The notes: generated by a model from the letters alone, not told the origin. A DNA stretch of 64,000 bases from Streptomyces sp. NBC_01294 (GCF_035917235.1 NZ_CP108423.1:7903501-7967500), one strand, 5' to 3'. Counted from the first letter of the stretch, positions 23,485 through 33,653 are shown. Made by a program: numbers and translations.

Positions 23485-25572
23485 ATGCGTGAACCGGAGC
23501 GTCGTGGCCCGAGGCCGGCCTCGGTGCCCGTCAGCGAAACGGCAGCGGTCGTACTGGACGACGCAGGCGTGGTCGTCGCCCGTTCGGAGCGGGCCGCGAC
23601 GCTGCTGGATTGCCCGCCGGGCCGGACCTGTGCTCCGTTGCTGGGGCTGCTGCCGCGCGCCGGAACGGAGGCGGGACCGGCCGGGCGCCTGGTGAGACTT
23701 CCAGACGGAGACCATGCGGGTCACAAGGTCCCACTGTTCTGCACGGTTGTCCGGCTTGCAGCTCAAGCCCGCACTCCAGGTGGTTGCGACGGCGACGCCG
23801 AGGCGCAGTGGCTCGTCCTGGTCACCCCGGCGGAAACCGCGGCGGAGGCGGCGGAGCGAGATGCGTCGCGACGCCGGACGGGGCTGTCGCACGCCGCCGC
23901 CGCGGGCATCGGCGCCTCCCTGGACGTGATCGAGATGGCCGAGACCCTCGTGGATCTGCTCGTCCCCGATTTCGCCGACCTGGCGACCGTGGACATCGCC
24001 GAACAGGTGCTCGTGGGCGACGAGCCCCCACACCTCGACACCAGCGGCGACGTCCGCCTGCGCCGGACCGCGGCCGCGCAGAGCCCGGAGATATCCGCCG
24101 AGGACCTCCTGGCGGTGGGAGAGGCGATTCCCCCCGTAACGGACAGTGCGTTGATGCGTCCCCTCATGAAGGGGCTGCCCGTGCTGGTGCCGGACGTCGC
24201 CATCCTGCACGCGAGACTCGGCGTGGATCCGGAGAGCCTGCCGTTGTTCGTCCCGCGGGGGGCGCACTCCTCCGTGGCGGTGTCGCTCTACGCGCGAGGC
24301 CTGATCCTCGGCTGCGTCACGGTGTGGCGCAGTCAGCTGCCTTCCGCGTTCAGCGAGGAGGACGCGGCCCTGCTCCAGGACGTCGCCGCCAGGGCCGCCC
24401 TCGGCGTGGACAACGCGCGCCGCTACACGAAGGAACACCGGTCGGCGGTGGCCCTGCAGCGAAGCCTGCTGCCGCGCTCGGCCTCGGACTCCGCCGCCGC
24501 GGAGACGGTGGGCGTCTACCAGCCGGCGGGCGGCGGCTTGGGAGTCGGCGGGGACTGGTTCGATGTGATCCCGCTGCCGTCGTTGCGCGTGGCGTTCGTC
24601 GTCGGGGACGTCGTCGGCCACGGACTCGAGGCCACCGCGGCCATGGCGCGGCTGCGGACCGCGGTGCGGACCCTGGCCGACCTCGATCTGGATCCGGGTG
24701 AGCTGCTCACGCACTTGGACGATCTGGTGCTCGGTTTCTCCAGCGAGCAGGTGACCGGCGCATCCCGCGCGGAGCCCGCGGTGCTCGGAGCGACGTGTCT
24801 CTACGCCGTCTACGACCCGGTGACGGGGCGGTGCGCCGCCGCCACCGCAGGACATCCGCCGCCGGTCCTTCTGCCGCCGGGTGACGAGCCCGCCTTCGTC
24901 GGCATGGTGCCGGGACCACCGCTCGGAGTCGGCGGAATTCCTTTTGAGGTCACGGAGTTCGACGTACGGCCCGGCAGCATTCTGACGTTCTTCACGGACG
25001 GACTCGTCGACAGCCGCGGCGGCGACATCGAGGAGGGAATGGAGAGACTGCGGAGAGCGCTCGCCGGCGCGAACTCGAGCCGGAGCCTGGGCGAGATCAG
25101 TCAGGGCGTTTTCGACAGCGTGCTGCCCCAAGAGCCCGCCGACGACATCGCCCTGCTGCTCGCCCGCACCCACGCCCTCGCGTCCGATCAGGTCGCCGCG
25201 TGGGAACTCGAACCGGACCTTTCCCTCGTCGCGCACGCCCGTGAGCTGGTGGTGGGCCGGCTCTCCGACTGGGAGTTGGACGAACTGGGCTTCGTGACGG
25301 AACTCGTCGTCAGCGAGCTCGTCACGAACGCGATCCGCTACGCGGGCGGCCCGGTCGGGCTCCGGCTGATCCGCGACCGGGTGCTCGTGTGCGAGGTTTC
25401 CGACCCCAGCAGTACGCAGCCGCGCCTGCGTCGCGCACGGGAGACGGACGAAGGCGGACGTGGCCTCTTCCTCGTGGCCCAGCTCACCGACCGTTGGGGC
25501 TGCCGGTTCACCGGCTCGGGGAAGACCATCTGGACGGAGCAGCCCATAGGCGGGCCCCTCAGCGCGGCGTGA
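23485..25572 (+). CDS. SpoIIE/RsbU-type PP2C phosphatase with sensor and anti-sigma kinase-like domains
   Basis: The protein has 695 residues from ATG 23485, 5 nt after GGAGG. A PAS-like N-terminus (VVLDDAGVVVARSERAATLL) and a GAF-like sensor region (about 120-345) precede a PP2C/SpoIIE phosphatase domain (about 350-570: GGDWFDVI, VGDVVGHGLEATAAMARLR, ATAGHPPPVL, FFTDGLVDSRGG, DDIALLLAR). A HATPase_c domain of the RsbW type ends it (SELVTNAIRYA, DEGGRGLFLVAQL). Such multidomain proteins switch anti-anti-sigma and anti-sigma partners to control sigma factors in stress or development. No sigma or anti-sigma gene is next to it. The metal-binding Asp residues are intact. Confidence 0.93.
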   Translation: MREPERRGPRPASVPVSETAAVVLDDAGVVVARSERAATLLDCPPGRTCAPLLGLLPRAGTEAGPAGRLVRLPDGDHAGHKVPLFCTVVRLAAQARTPGGCDGDAEAQWLVLVTPAETAAEAAERDASRRRTGLSHAAAAGIGASLDVIEMAETLVDLLVPDFADLATVDIAEQVLVGDEPPHLDTSGDVRLRRTAAAQSPEISAEDLLAVGEAIPPVTDSALMRPLMKGLPVLVPDVAILHARLGVDPESLPLFVPRGAHSSVAVSLYARGLILGCVTVWRSQLPSAFSEEDAALLQDVAARAALGVDNARRYTKEHRSAVALQRSLLPRSASDSAAAETVGVYQPAGGGLGVGGDWFDVIPLPSLRVAFVVGDVVGHGLEATAAMARLRTAVRTLADLDLDPGELLTHLDDLVLGFSSEQVTGASRAEPAVLGATCLYAVYDPVTGRCAAATAGHPPPVLLPPGDEPAFVGMVPGPPLGVGGIPFEVTEFDVRPGSILTFFTDGLVDSRGGDIEEGMERLRRALAGANSSRSLGEISQGVFDSVLPQEPADDIALLLARTHALASDQVAAWELEPDLSLVAHARELVVGRLSDWELDELGFVTELVVSELVTNAIRYAGGPVGLRLIRDRVLVCEVSDPSSTQPRLRRARETDEGGRGLFLVAQLTDRWGCRFTGSGKTIWTEQPIGGPLSAA

Positions 25573-27057
25573 GAGGGGAAACGGTCGTGGTGACGGTGTC
25601 GAAGCTCATGGTGGTGCGGGATGGCCGGTCGTACCGGTCCCAGCGCGGCATGGCCGGGTGGTTGGGGTCGCCGGTGCGTATGAACGAGATCCATGCCTGG
25701 TGCATGGTCCTGGCGAGGCCGTCCCTGATCCTGGTGTCCATTCCCGTCAGGAACGGCGCGTGCGACCACCTGTCGAAATTGTCGAAGACGAACGGAAGTT
25801 CCAGGCAGTGCGGGGCACCCAGGCGGCCGTCGTGCGCGGGTGTGGGGAAGCAGAACTCGTACGCCCAGACCGGGCGGCCCCGTGCCGCCCGCGCTTCCGC
25901 GAACGCCAGGGTGGGCTTCCTGAACAGCTCGTCGGTGGTCAGGTCGACGAGGACGTCGACGGGCCGTGCGCCCGGGCGGGCGGCCGCGTACGCCGCGTAC
26001 GCCTCGGCCGCGCCGTCGCCGAGGCTGTCCCGCGCCCGGCCGAGCACCTGCTCCTCGGTCGACGACGCGTACGTCTCGCCCAGCGCGAAGGTGAAGGCGG
26101 ACTCTTCCCTGGTCCAGCCGATGAGGACGTCGATGTCGGCGCCCGGACCGTCGAGCAGGTTCTCGACGGGCTGCCGCGCCGCCGTCCCCTTGTCGAGCAC
26201 CGGCATGAACGGCGCGGTCCAGTGTCCCCATTCCATGGTGGCCGTGAGGAGTCCGGCGGTGGCCTCGACCAGCCGAGGCCACGGCACCGTGCGCAGCTCG
26301 TCCACGTCCTTCGCGCCGACGATCTCCAGATAGGCGGCGGTTCGGGCCAGGGACTCGGCAGGCGTGGCGAGGGGCATGGCGAGCGGGACGCTCTGGAGGA
26401 TGGCCCGGCGGAACGGACGGCCGTCACCTCCGTGGCCCGCGAGTGCCGCGGTGGACAGGGCGCCGGCGGACTGGCCGGCGACGGTGACGTTGTCGGGATC
26501 CCCGCCGAAGGCGGCGATGTTGTCCTGGACCCAGTGCAGCGCCGCCAGTTGGTCCGTCAGCCAGACGTTGTGGTGCTCCGCGCCGTCGTCCGATGTGCAG
26601 GACAGGAGGCCGAGCGGTCCGAGCCGGTAGTTGAGGTTCACCACCACCAGGTCGCCGTCCCGTGCGAAGGTCTCGCCGGAGTAGTTGGGCATGGCGCCGG
26701 ACCCGGAGATGAAGGCGCCCCCGTGGATCCAGACCAGGACGGGACGGCGGGCGTCGTCGGTGCCGGGCGTCCACACGTTGAGCGTCAGACAGTCCTCGTC
26801 GAAGGGCGGGAAGCCGTGGCCGCCGAGTATCGGTCGCCCTCGCGGACGGCCTGCGGGGAACCGGGCCCGTACGCCGTCGCGTCGAGGGTGCCGCTCCAGC
26901 CCGGATGCGGCTGCGCGGGGCGCCACCGGAGGGGCCCGACGGGCGGCGCCGCGTACGGCACGCCCTTGAACACGGCCAGGTCGCCTTCGACGACGCCGCG
27001 GATCGGGCCCGAGCGCGTGTTCACGACGGGAGCAGGGCGGTCCTGAGTGAAACCCAT
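25559..27057 (-). pseudogene. Type-B carboxylesterase, disrupted by a frameshift near its N-terminus
   Basis: The enzyme starts at ATG 27057 (GGAAGGA upstream): MGFTQDRPAPVVNTRSGPIR, FKGVPYAAPPVGPLRWR, to AVREGDR. Near 26832 one C is missing (GGCGAC-CGATAC read where GGCGAC-CCGATAC is expected). Homology resumes in the next frame with PILGGHGFPPFDEDCLTLNV and continues to 25559. The body is complete: oxyanion HGGAF, nucleophile elbow VAGQSAGAL, acid Glu in WTREESAF and His in GAPHCLELPFVFDN. As written, the frame breaks at about residue 75 of 500, so no full enzyme is made unless the deletion is a sequencing error. Its 3' end overlaps the convergent phosphatase gene by 14 nt. Confidence 0.8.
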
Positions 27058-27100
27058 CCAGTGCGTCCTTCCAGAACGGAATCGATGCCATCGGACCCTC

Positions 27101-27130
27101 AAGTTATTGCGAAATTATGGCGAGCGTCAA
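27101..27130 (-). promoter_or_regulatory. Probable promoter of the carboxylesterase gene
   Basis: On the minus strand TTGACG (27130-27125), an 18-nt spacer and TAACTT (27106-27101) form a sigma-70-like promoter in an unusually AT-rich patch, 44 nt before the ATG at 27057. Confidence 0.45.
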
Positions 27131-27421
27131 TATTATTCGATCCGCCGAGATGGGCAGGTACATGTCGACGCGCCCCACCCGAAGCCTCGGCCGGGTCGGC
27201 CACACCCTCCTGGATCCTGCTGTACGGCGACTCCGACACAGGCGGTGAGATCGGCCTGCTGGCCGCGCCGGTCCGTGCGGGGTCGTACCAGGCGGCGTCC
27301 GGACAGCCTGCGTCGCGCAGCACATCCCTCGCTGCGAGCAGACTGAGCAACTGGACGAGCCCGATCGAGTCGAGGGAAGCCGGCGGGCACCGCCGCCCCC
27401 CGCCCCGGCGGTGATGCTGCG
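27131..27421. other. Gap between carboxylesterase and GH15 genes
   Basis: No gene is convincing here. The minus strand carries a continuous stretch (SLDSIGLVQLLSLLAARDVL, RDAGCPDAAWYDPARTG) that looks protein-like but has no start or family I recognise. It may be a leftover C-terminus. Confidence 0.35.
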
Positions 27422-29257
27422 TCAGCCCAGCGCGCGGTCGAGGTTGAAGGCGGCGCTGATCAGCGAGAGGTGGGTGAAGGCCTGGGGGAAGTTGCCCAGT
27501 TGTTCTCCGGTCGGGCCGATCTCCTCCGCGAACAGGCCGAGGTGGTTGCCGTAGGTGAGCATCTTCTCGAAGGCGAGCCTGGCCTCCTCCAGCCGGCCTG
27601 CGCGGGCCAGCGCCTCCACGTACCAGAACGAGCAGATCGAGAAAGTGCCCTCGGGGCCGTACAGGCCGTCCGGGCTGGCGGTCGGGTCGTAGCGGTACAC
27701 CAGCGAGTCGGAGACCAGGTCCGTGGTGAGCGCGTCCAGGGTGGAGAGCCACTTGGGGTCGGTGGGCGAGATGAACTTGGCCATCGGCATCATCAGCAGC
27801 GAGGCGTCCAGCACGTGGTCGTCCAGTCCCTGGACGAACGCCCCCCGCTCGGCCGACCAGCCGCGCCGCATGATCTGCCGGTAGATCGCGTCCCGGGACT
27901 CCCGCCAGCGGGGCAGGTCCGCCGGCAGGCCGCGGCGGTTCGCCATGCGCATCGCGCGTTCCAGCGCCACCCAGCACATCAGGCGCGAGTACACGAAGTT
28001 CCGCCGGCCCGCCCTGGTCTCCCACACCCCCTCGTCGGGCTGGTCCCAGTGCTCGCACAGCCAGTCCACCACGGCACCGACCTCGTCCCAGCGGTCACTG
28101 CTGATCGGCTGCCCCCACTTGTCGTAGAGGTAGATCGAGTCGATCAGCGCGCCGTAGATGTCCAGCTGGAGCTGGCCGGTGGCGGCGTTGCCCACCCGGA
28201 CCGGTGCGGAGCCGAGGTATCCCTCCAGGTGCGGAAGGTCGTACTCGGGCAGATCCGTGCGACCGTCGATGCCGTACATGATCTGCAACGGACCGGCCTC
28301 CCCTCTGCCCCGCAGGATGCCCCGCTCGGAGATGAACCCCATGAACGCCTCGGCCTCCGAGGTGAACCCCAGGCGCAGCATCGCGTAGACACAGAAGGCG
28401 GCGTCGCGGACCCAGACGTAGCGGTAGTCCCAGTTGCGCTCGCCGCCGATCTGCTCGGGCAGGCTGGTGGTGGGGGCGGCGACGATCGCACCGGTCGGCG
28501 CGTAGGTGAGCAGCTTCAGCACCAGCGCGGAGCGGTTCACCATTTCCCGCCACCGCCCGTGGTAGCGCGACCCGGCCAGCCAGTGGCGCCAGAACCGGAC
28601 GGTCGCCTCGGCCTGCTCCTGCGCCTCGGCGCGAGGGCATGACCGGGGCGGGACGCCGTCGCCGATCTGGTCGAGGGCGAACACGTGGGACTCGCCCTCA
28701 AGGAGCTTGAAGTGCGACCACACGTCCAGGCCGTCGCCTTCCAGGGGTGCGGTGGCGGTCAGCGCGAGCGTCAGTGACGGGGAGCGGAACACCGCCGTGT
28801 GGCCTTCGAGGTGCGCGGTGTGCGCTTCGGCGCCGTAGCCGAAGCGGGGGGCGATCCGTGCCCTGAACGGGAGGGTTCCGCGGACGCAGATCACCCGTCG
28901 GATCAGCCGGTGACGGGCCGCCTCGCGCGACTCGTCGACCACGGGCATGAAGTCCTGGATCTCAGCCACCCCGTCCGCGGCGAAGAACCGCGTGATCAGC
29001 ACGTTCGTGTCGGGGAAGTAGAACTGTCGGGTGCGGGTCGGGACCTCGGCGGCCAACTCGAACGACCCGCCCCGGTCGGCGTCGAGGATGGACCCGAAGA
29101 CGCTGGGCGCATCGAAGCGCGGGCAGCAGTACCAGTCGATGGTGCCGTCAGTGCCGACCAGGGCGGCTGTACGGAGATCGCCGATCAGGCCGTGCTCGGA
29201 GATCGGGATGTAACGGCCGCTGTCCGCCTGCTCGAAGCCAGACCTGTCGAACGCCAT
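27422..29257 (-). CDS. Glycoside hydrolase family 15 protein (trehalase/glucoamylase-like)
   Basis: The protein has 611 residues; ATG 29257 follows GGGAGG. An N-terminal beta-sandwich (IGDLRTAALVGTDGTIDWYC, to about residue 230) leads into the (alpha/alpha)6 barrel of GH15 with the signature GGERNWDYRYVWVRDAAF. Further on come DIYGALIDSIYLYDKWG and YGPEGTFSICSFWYVEAL with the Glu region typical of the family, and it ends GNFPQAFTHLSLISAAFNLDRAL. Actinobacterial members of this size without a signal peptide are cytoplasmic and hydrolyse trehalose or short alpha-glucans. Which substrate applies cannot be told from sequence alone. Confidence 0.92.
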   Translation of the reverse strand: MAFDRSGFEQADSGRYIPISEHGLIGDLRTAALVGTDGTIDWYCCPRFDAPSVFGSILDADRGGSFELAAEVPTRTRQFYFPDTNVLITRFFAADGVAEIQDFMPVVDESREAARHRLIRRVICVRGTLPFRARIAPRFGYGAEAHTAHLEGHTAVFRSPSLTLALTATAPLEGDGLDVWSHFKLLEGESHVFALDQIGDGVPPRSCPRAEAQEQAEATVRFWRHWLAGSRYHGRWREMVNRSALVLKLLTYAPTGAIVAAPTTSLPEQIGGERNWDYRYVWVRDAAFCVYAMLRLGFTSEAEAFMGFISERGILRGRGEAGPLQIMYGIDGRTDLPEYDLPHLEGYLGSAPVRVGNAATGQLQLDIYGALIDSIYLYDKWGQPISSDRWDEVGAVVDWLCEHWDQPDEGVWETRAGRRNFVYSRLMCWVALERAMRMANRRGLPADLPRWRESRDAIYRQIMRRGWSAERGAFVQGLDDHVLDASLLMMPMAKFISPTDPKWLSTLDALTTDLVSDSLVYRYDPTASPDGLYGPEGTFSICSFWYVEALARAGRLEEARLAFEKMLTYGNHLGLFAEEIGPTGEQLGNFPQAFTHLSLISAAFNLDRALG

Positions 29258-29404
29258 GCCGGCCTCCCTGCCGCCGTGGCCGGGCCAGGGGATGAAGCCC
29301 CGGTCCGCCTGATGTCGAGCTGAGGACGGCGCCGTGGCGGGCGGATCCGATGGCGGGCACGGAGCGCGTACGGCCGCCGTGGCAGCCGACGAGCTCCTGG
29401 CGCG

Positions 29405-29839
29405 TCACCGGTGTTCGTTCACGCCGTCGACGATGAGGGAGACGCCGATGCCCAGCAGCCAGACGTCCTTGGCCAGCGTGAGTCCCTGTTCGGTCGGGCG
29501 CAGGCTGCCTTCCTCCCGCATCCCCGGCGTACGCAGGTAGAGCCCCAGGGTGCCGAGGGAGAAGGCGGTCAGTGCAGCCCCGGCGACAGCGGCGGGGACG
29601 ACCGGCACGAGCAGCGTGGCGGCAATGGCGATCTCCCCGGCGGAGAGCAGCCGGACGAATTTCTGGGCGTCCTGCTTGCCCAGGAAGGGGTAGGTCATGG
29701 CGGCGAACTGCTTCAGCCCCTCAGCGGTGGCCTCATCCGCACCGTGTTTCGAGATCCCGGAGTTCAGGAAGAAGACGCCAGCCGTGAGCCTGAGCGGAAG
29801 TTGCCGCGCTGCGGAACACCATGCCGAACCGGATGCCAT
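29405..29839 (-). CDS. DoxX-family membrane protein
   Basis: The protein has 144 residues from ATG 29839, 6 nt after GGGAGG. Four hydrophobic segments are visible (LPLRLTAGVFFLNSGISK; LLSAGEIAIAATLLVPVVP; AAVAGAALTAFSLGTLGLYL; DVWLLGIGVSLIVDG). The first segment with its GISK end is typical of DoxX/DoxD-like proteins. Physiological role unknown; relatives are linked to redox or sulfur metabolism. The neighbouring GH15 gene is on the same strand, 148 nt downstream. Confidence 0.85.
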   Translation of the reverse strand: MASGSAWCSAARQLPLRLTAGVFFLNSGISKHGADEATAEGLKQFAAMTYPFLGKQDAQKFVRLLSAGEIAIAATLLVPVVPAAVAGAALTAFSLGTLGLYLRTPGMREEGSLRPTEQGLTLAKDVWLLGIGVSLIVDGVNEHR

Positions 29840-30252
29840 GCCGAGCCTCCCAGCCTTGACCCCGCCTCCTACCACCCTGCCATCCGCCCGAGCCGTGTCA
29901 AACCGGAGTCAATCACCCTGCTGATCCTGGAGCCCCGTACCAGGTCAGTGCAGGTGAAGCTGCCAGTCCGTCGGGGCGGGCGGCACCCCGCGGCGGCCGC
30001 GCCTCTCTCCGTGCGGGGGATACGGTCCCGACCTGCGGACGATGCCCGGACACCGGATGGGTGGCGGCGATCAAGGCGCATGTCATCACACTCCGAAATC
30101 GGAGCCTCACCGTGCTGAAGTGGACCCTGCGCGCCACCGCCGTGGTTGGACCTTCCAGGAGGCCCGGGAACGCTCGGGCCTCTGGGGTCGTCCTCCCGGG
30201 CCGGGCCGGCACACGTCAGCCCTGGCAGCAGCGGAGTACCGGCCCGAGATGT
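29840..30252. other. Intergenic region, no gene seen
   Basis: Overlapping frames here are short and compositionally unlike host genes. It should contain the DoxX promoter. No hairpin or repeat stands out. Confidence 0.4.
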
Positions 30253-30609
30253 TCAGGGCACAGCCGTCACGCACATCGACCCTTCGTCGCGGCGGCGGGT
30301 GCCTCCCGGAGTCCTGAGCCGCCGCTGCACATCTGACACCAGGTGCTGAAGTCGTCCAGGCCCCAGCCCTTCGCTCTCCATCCACTCGTCCAGGCGCGGA
30401 CGTATGTACCTCACCATGCCTGGGCCGTGGCGACGCAGCACTGAACGGCTGATCGAAATCTCTTCCTGGATCTCGCGCCGGAGTTCATCGGTCCAGCCCT
30501 GGCTCCGGTCGGTCACCCCCAGAGGAGCCTTGAGGGCAGTCACCGCCTCATCGAGAACCGCAAGCAGGTCCAAATCTCCTCCGAAGGTCGCAACAACTGC
30601 CCTGCGCAT
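30253..30609 (-). CDS. Small hypothetical protein
   Basis: A 118-residue frame from ATG 30609 begins MRRAVVATFGGDLDLLAVLD and continues with helix-forming sequence (DELRREIQEEISISRSVLRR; YIRPRLDEWMESEG). The composition is balanced and protein-like, with lower GC than its neighbours, which may mean transfer. I recognise no family. The frame is open a further 13 codons upstream. Confidence 0.4.
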   Translation of the reverse strand: MRRAVVATFGGDLDLLAVLDEAVTALKAPLGVTDRSQGWTDELRREIQEEISISRSVLRRHGPGMVRYIRPRLDEWMESEGLGPGRLQHLVSDVQRRLRTPGGTRRRDEGSMCVTAVP

Positions 30610-30671
30610 CTGTCGCGGCGGCCAACAGTCATGGGCTGGGCTCGGCAACTATCGCTCAAAAAGGAACCGGA

Positions 30672-32219
30672 CTAGCGGCCGAGTAGCGGCAGTGCGGGGA
30701 AGGCGTGGTCCTGCCAGATCAGGCGGGAGGCCTCCTCCGGGTAGGCGGCGAGGGTCGGTCGGGCGCCGAAGAGCCGTACGAGGCGCTGCTCCGTGTCGTA
30801 CGCGGGCCAGCCGGGGTCGCCGTGGGCGGCGAACGCGGTCCAGGCGGCCCGCATCCGTGCGGACAGCTCTTCCGCCTCCGGGAACGGGCGTTCCCCGATC
30901 AGCACGGCGGGCTGGCCGCGGTCCAGGTTTCCGAAGACCAGCGGCACGTCGAGGCCGTGACAGGCACCGAGGGCGCCGCCCATGCCCGGGGCGGACCAGG
31001 TCAGCTCGTAGACGTGGGCACGGCCGCCGGCGGCAGCCTGGGCCTGGGCGAGGTGGAGGGACGGCATGCGGAACAGCCAGTCGGAGTTGACCAGCTCGTA
31101 CAGCTCGTCCGGGCCCGCGGTGGGAAACGCGTCGCGGTAGCGGCGCGCGGCGTCCCGGCCTGGGCCGAAGATGTTCAGGGCGGTCTCCGCCTGCTCCGGA
31201 GTGACCTGGCCGAGCAATCCGTCGAGCGCGGCGAGCAGACGTGTTTCGTCGCGGGTGTGGCCGACGAGGAGTTCGACGTCCCGACCGGCGCCGTCGGCCA
31301 GAGCCTGCCACGGCGTGACCGGCAGGACGTCTCCGTCGACGACCGGCGAGAACGGGATCGCCCGGTGTGCGACCGGACCCCAGCGGTCCGCCCACCGCTC
31401 CATCTTGGCGCCGACCGCGTCACCTGCGGCGGACAGCCTTACGGGGTCGACCCCGGACAGGTCGCCCACCGTGGGCTCCAACCCCAGCTCGGCAGCGCAA
31501 GCGGCGGCGATGTCGGCGGCCAGCTCCGGCGAGAAGAACGTGCCCTGCACACTCTGTGCCACGGCCCGGCCGAAGAGCCCGGCCGCGCGCGGCATCGCCA
31601 GCAGCGCGGCGACCGATCCGGCGCCCGCCGACTGGCCGAAGACGGTGACGCGCCCCGGGTCACCGCCGAAGGCCCGGATGTTGTCGCGCACCCATTCCAG
31701 GGCGGCGACCTGGTCCAGCAGGCCCCGGTTGGCGGGCGCTCCCTCGATCTGCCCGAACCCCTCAAGTCCCACACGGTAGTTGAACGTCACCACGACGACA
31801 CCGCCGTCACGGGCCAGGCGGCAGCCGTCGTACTCGGGGAGACCGGACATGCCGATCGAGTAGGCGCCGCCCTGGATCCACACCATCACCGGCAGCCCTG
31901 CGCCCGGGCTCGGTTCGGGCGACCAGACGTTGACCGTCAGCCAGTCGTCGCCCGCCGCGTCCCGCGCCAGCGCATCCATGCCGAAGTGGCCGCCCTGAGG
32001 GGGCGGCGGGCCGTACGACGCCGCCGGCCGCACGCCGTCCCATCCTCGTACGGGCCTCGGTGCGGCGAAACGCAGCGCGCCGACGGGCGGCTCGGCGAAC
32101 GGGATGCCGCGGAAGACCGCCACACCCTCCTCGCAGGTTCCACGGAGCGCCCCGCCCGCCACGCGGACTTCCGGCTGGGCCGGCTGGGACCCGGAGGCCT
32201 CGGACGCGACAACGGTCAT
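30672..32219 (-). CDS. Type-B carboxylesterase/lipase family protein
   Basis: The protein has 515 residues; ATG 32219 is favoured over the GTG just before it because GGGAG sits 6 nt upstream. Landmarks: FRGIPFAEPPVGALRF, WLTVNVWSP, oxyanion region WIQGGAYSIG, nucleophile elbow FGQSAGAGS, acid Glu in GHTRDETRLL and His in GACHGLDVPLVFGNLD. There is no signal peptide. It is about 35% like the disrupted esterase at 25559 by eye and may be its distant paralogue. It should hydrolyse carboxylic esters; the natural substrate is unknown. Confidence 0.9.
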   Translation of the reverse strand: MTVVASEASGSQPAQPEVRVAGGALRGTCEEGVAVFRGIPFAEPPVGALRFAAPRPVRGWDGVRPAASYGPPPPQGGHFGMDALARDAAGDDWLTVNVWSPEPSPGAGLPVMVWIQGGAYSIGMSGLPEYDGCRLARDGGVVVVTFNYRVGLEGFGQIEGAPANRGLLDQVAALEWVRDNIRAFGGDPGRVTVFGQSAGAGSVAALLAMPRAAGLFGRAVAQSVQGTFFSPELAADIAAACAAELGLEPTVGDLSGVDPVRLSAAGDAVGAKMERWADRWGPVAHRAIPFSPVVDGDVLPVTPWQALADGAGRDVELLVGHTRDETRLLAALDGLLGQVTPEQAETALNIFGPGRDAARRYRDAFPTAGPDELYELVNSDWLFRMPSLHLAQAQAAAGGRAHVYELTWSAPGMGGALGACHGLDVPLVFGNLDRGQPAVLIGERPFPEAEELSARMRAAWTAFAAHGDPGWPAYDTEQRLVRLFGARPTLAAYPEEASRLIWQDHAFPALPLLGR

Positions 32220-32609
32220 CACAACTCCCTCACTGGGCGGCCCGGACGTTCCGGATCATCCCGCTGCCGCCCGGCGCGCGCCAGCGATTTAGGGCGGGCG
32301 GGAGGGCTCTGCGCGAGCCGGAGGACGGCCCAAGATCAGAAAGAGACGGAGGCGTAGGGGTGGAGGAGCCACCAGAAGTCCCGGACCGGCTGGTTGGACC
32401 GGTCCTGGCTGCCTGATGCCGCTGCCGCTGTCGCTGGGCGCTCTGTTCTCGCTGCCGCTCCTGCCCCTGCTCCTGCTCCTGCTCCCGATCGTGTTGGGAC
32501 CTCTGGGCAGTTCCTCCGCGCGGAACGCGGTCTCCTGCCTCTCCTCGCACCAACGCAACGGCGCAGCGCCCCGGCGGGCTCGTGGCGTCTTGCCGGCGCC
32601 GAGTAGGTG
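32220..32609. other. Intergenic region with a pyrimidine-rich low-complexity run
   Basis: Positions 32410-32500 are a CTG/CTC-rich run. Its translations are poly-Leu on one strand and Arg/Ser on the other, neither protein-like. The promoter of the leftward carboxylesterase should lie near 32230-32300. Confidence 0.4.
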
Positions 32610-33476
32610 CTACTCGCCGACCAGCAACGGGGCCGCCCAGCGGGCGAACTCCTTGAAGCCGCGCGGTTCACGGCCCGTCAGTTCCCGCACCGAGCTGGTG
32701 GTGGAAGCGTTCTCACCGCCGCGCAGCGCCTCGAAGACGGCCACCACCTGCTCCGCGAGCCACTGCGGCAGGCCGGCCTGGGCCATTCCCGCGACCGCTG
32801 CATCGTCCGGGACGTTCACGTACTCGACCGGGCGGCCCAAGGCGCTCGACAGCAGCCGTGCGACCTCGGCGTAGGTGATCGCCTCCGGGCCGGTGAGGAC
32901 GTGAGTCCGGCCGTCATGCCTGGACGTGACCAACGCCGCGGCAGCGGCGGTGGCGACATCATGTGGATCGACCATTGCGATGCGCGCGTCGCCGGCAGGC
33001 AGGAAGAAGCGGCCGGCCTGCCGGATGGTCGTGGCAGAACCGAGGATGTTCGACATCATGTGGCTTGAGCGCAGCACCACCGCAGGGATGCCCGAGCCGC
33101 GCAGGTGCTCCTCAATGCGGCCGTGCTGGTCGAAGAAGACCGTCGAGGAACCGGCCCGTGCCCCGATCGTGGACAGCATGACCACCTGTCGGACACCCGC
33201 GGCCGCTGCCGCGTCGATCGCGTTCGTCCCGTACTCCACCTGTCTGGGGTCGTTCGCGCAGAGTAGGAACATCCGCTCGACACCGTCGAGTGCCCGCCGG
33301 ACCGACGCCGGCTCTGCGAAGTCGCCGTGCGCCATCTCGGTCTTGCCGTCGAGAACGGCGGCCGCACGATCCAGGTCACGGACGAAGGCACGAACCGAAA
33401 TGCCACGCTCACGCAGCTCCGTGGCGACCTTCGAACCGACGTTCCCTGTCGCGCCCGTCACCAGCACCGTCGCCAT
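32610..33476 (-). CDS. NmrA-family NAD(P)-binding protein
   Basis: The protein has 288 residues from ATG 33476 (GGGGAG upstream). The Rossmann start VLVTGATGNVGSKVATEL is followed by RAFVRDLDRA, a typical atypical-SDR NADP site. MFLLCANDPRQVEYGTNAID and VVMLSTIGARAGSS are family-like. NmrA/HSCARG proteins sense NADP redox state or act as atypical reductases, and they lack the SDR Tyr-Lys pair. It is probably a single-gene unit. Confidence 0.9.
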   Translation of the reverse strand: MATVLVTGATGNVGSKVATELRERGISVRAFVRDLDRAAAVLDGKTEMAHGDFAEPASVRRALDGVERMFLLCANDPRQVEYGTNAIDAAAAAGVRQVVMLSTIGARAGSSTVFFDQHGRIEEHLRGSGIPAVVLRSSHMMSNILGSATTIRQAGRFFLPAGDARIAMVDPHDVATAAAAALVTSRHDGRTHVLTGPEAITYAEVARLLSSALGRPVEYVNVPDDAAVAGMAQAGLPQWLAEQVVAVFEALRGGENASTTSSVRELTGREPRGFKEFARWAAPLLVGE

Positions 33477-33653
33477 GATCGCTCACTCCCCGAGGTCGGC
33501 CCGCGTCGGCTCAAAGTATCCGAATGGTGACACTGGGTTGCGGGGACGTGGCCGCTTGGTACTCCGGCCGTCATGATCTTGCGGGTCGGGGCCGGTCCAG
33601 GGACGGGTGAGGCCGCCGGCGATCACCGGTGTGTGAAGACGGAGGATCAGACG

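Noticed and set aside
27131..27390. Minus-strand frame with SLDSIGLVQLLSLLAARDVL
   Set aside because: Protein-like for about 45 residues, but no start, ribosome-binding site or family; kept only as a note.
32416..32874. Plus-strand frame with a poly-Leu signal-like start
   Set aside because: Product of a CTG/CTC run, and it overlaps the NmrA gene on the other strand.
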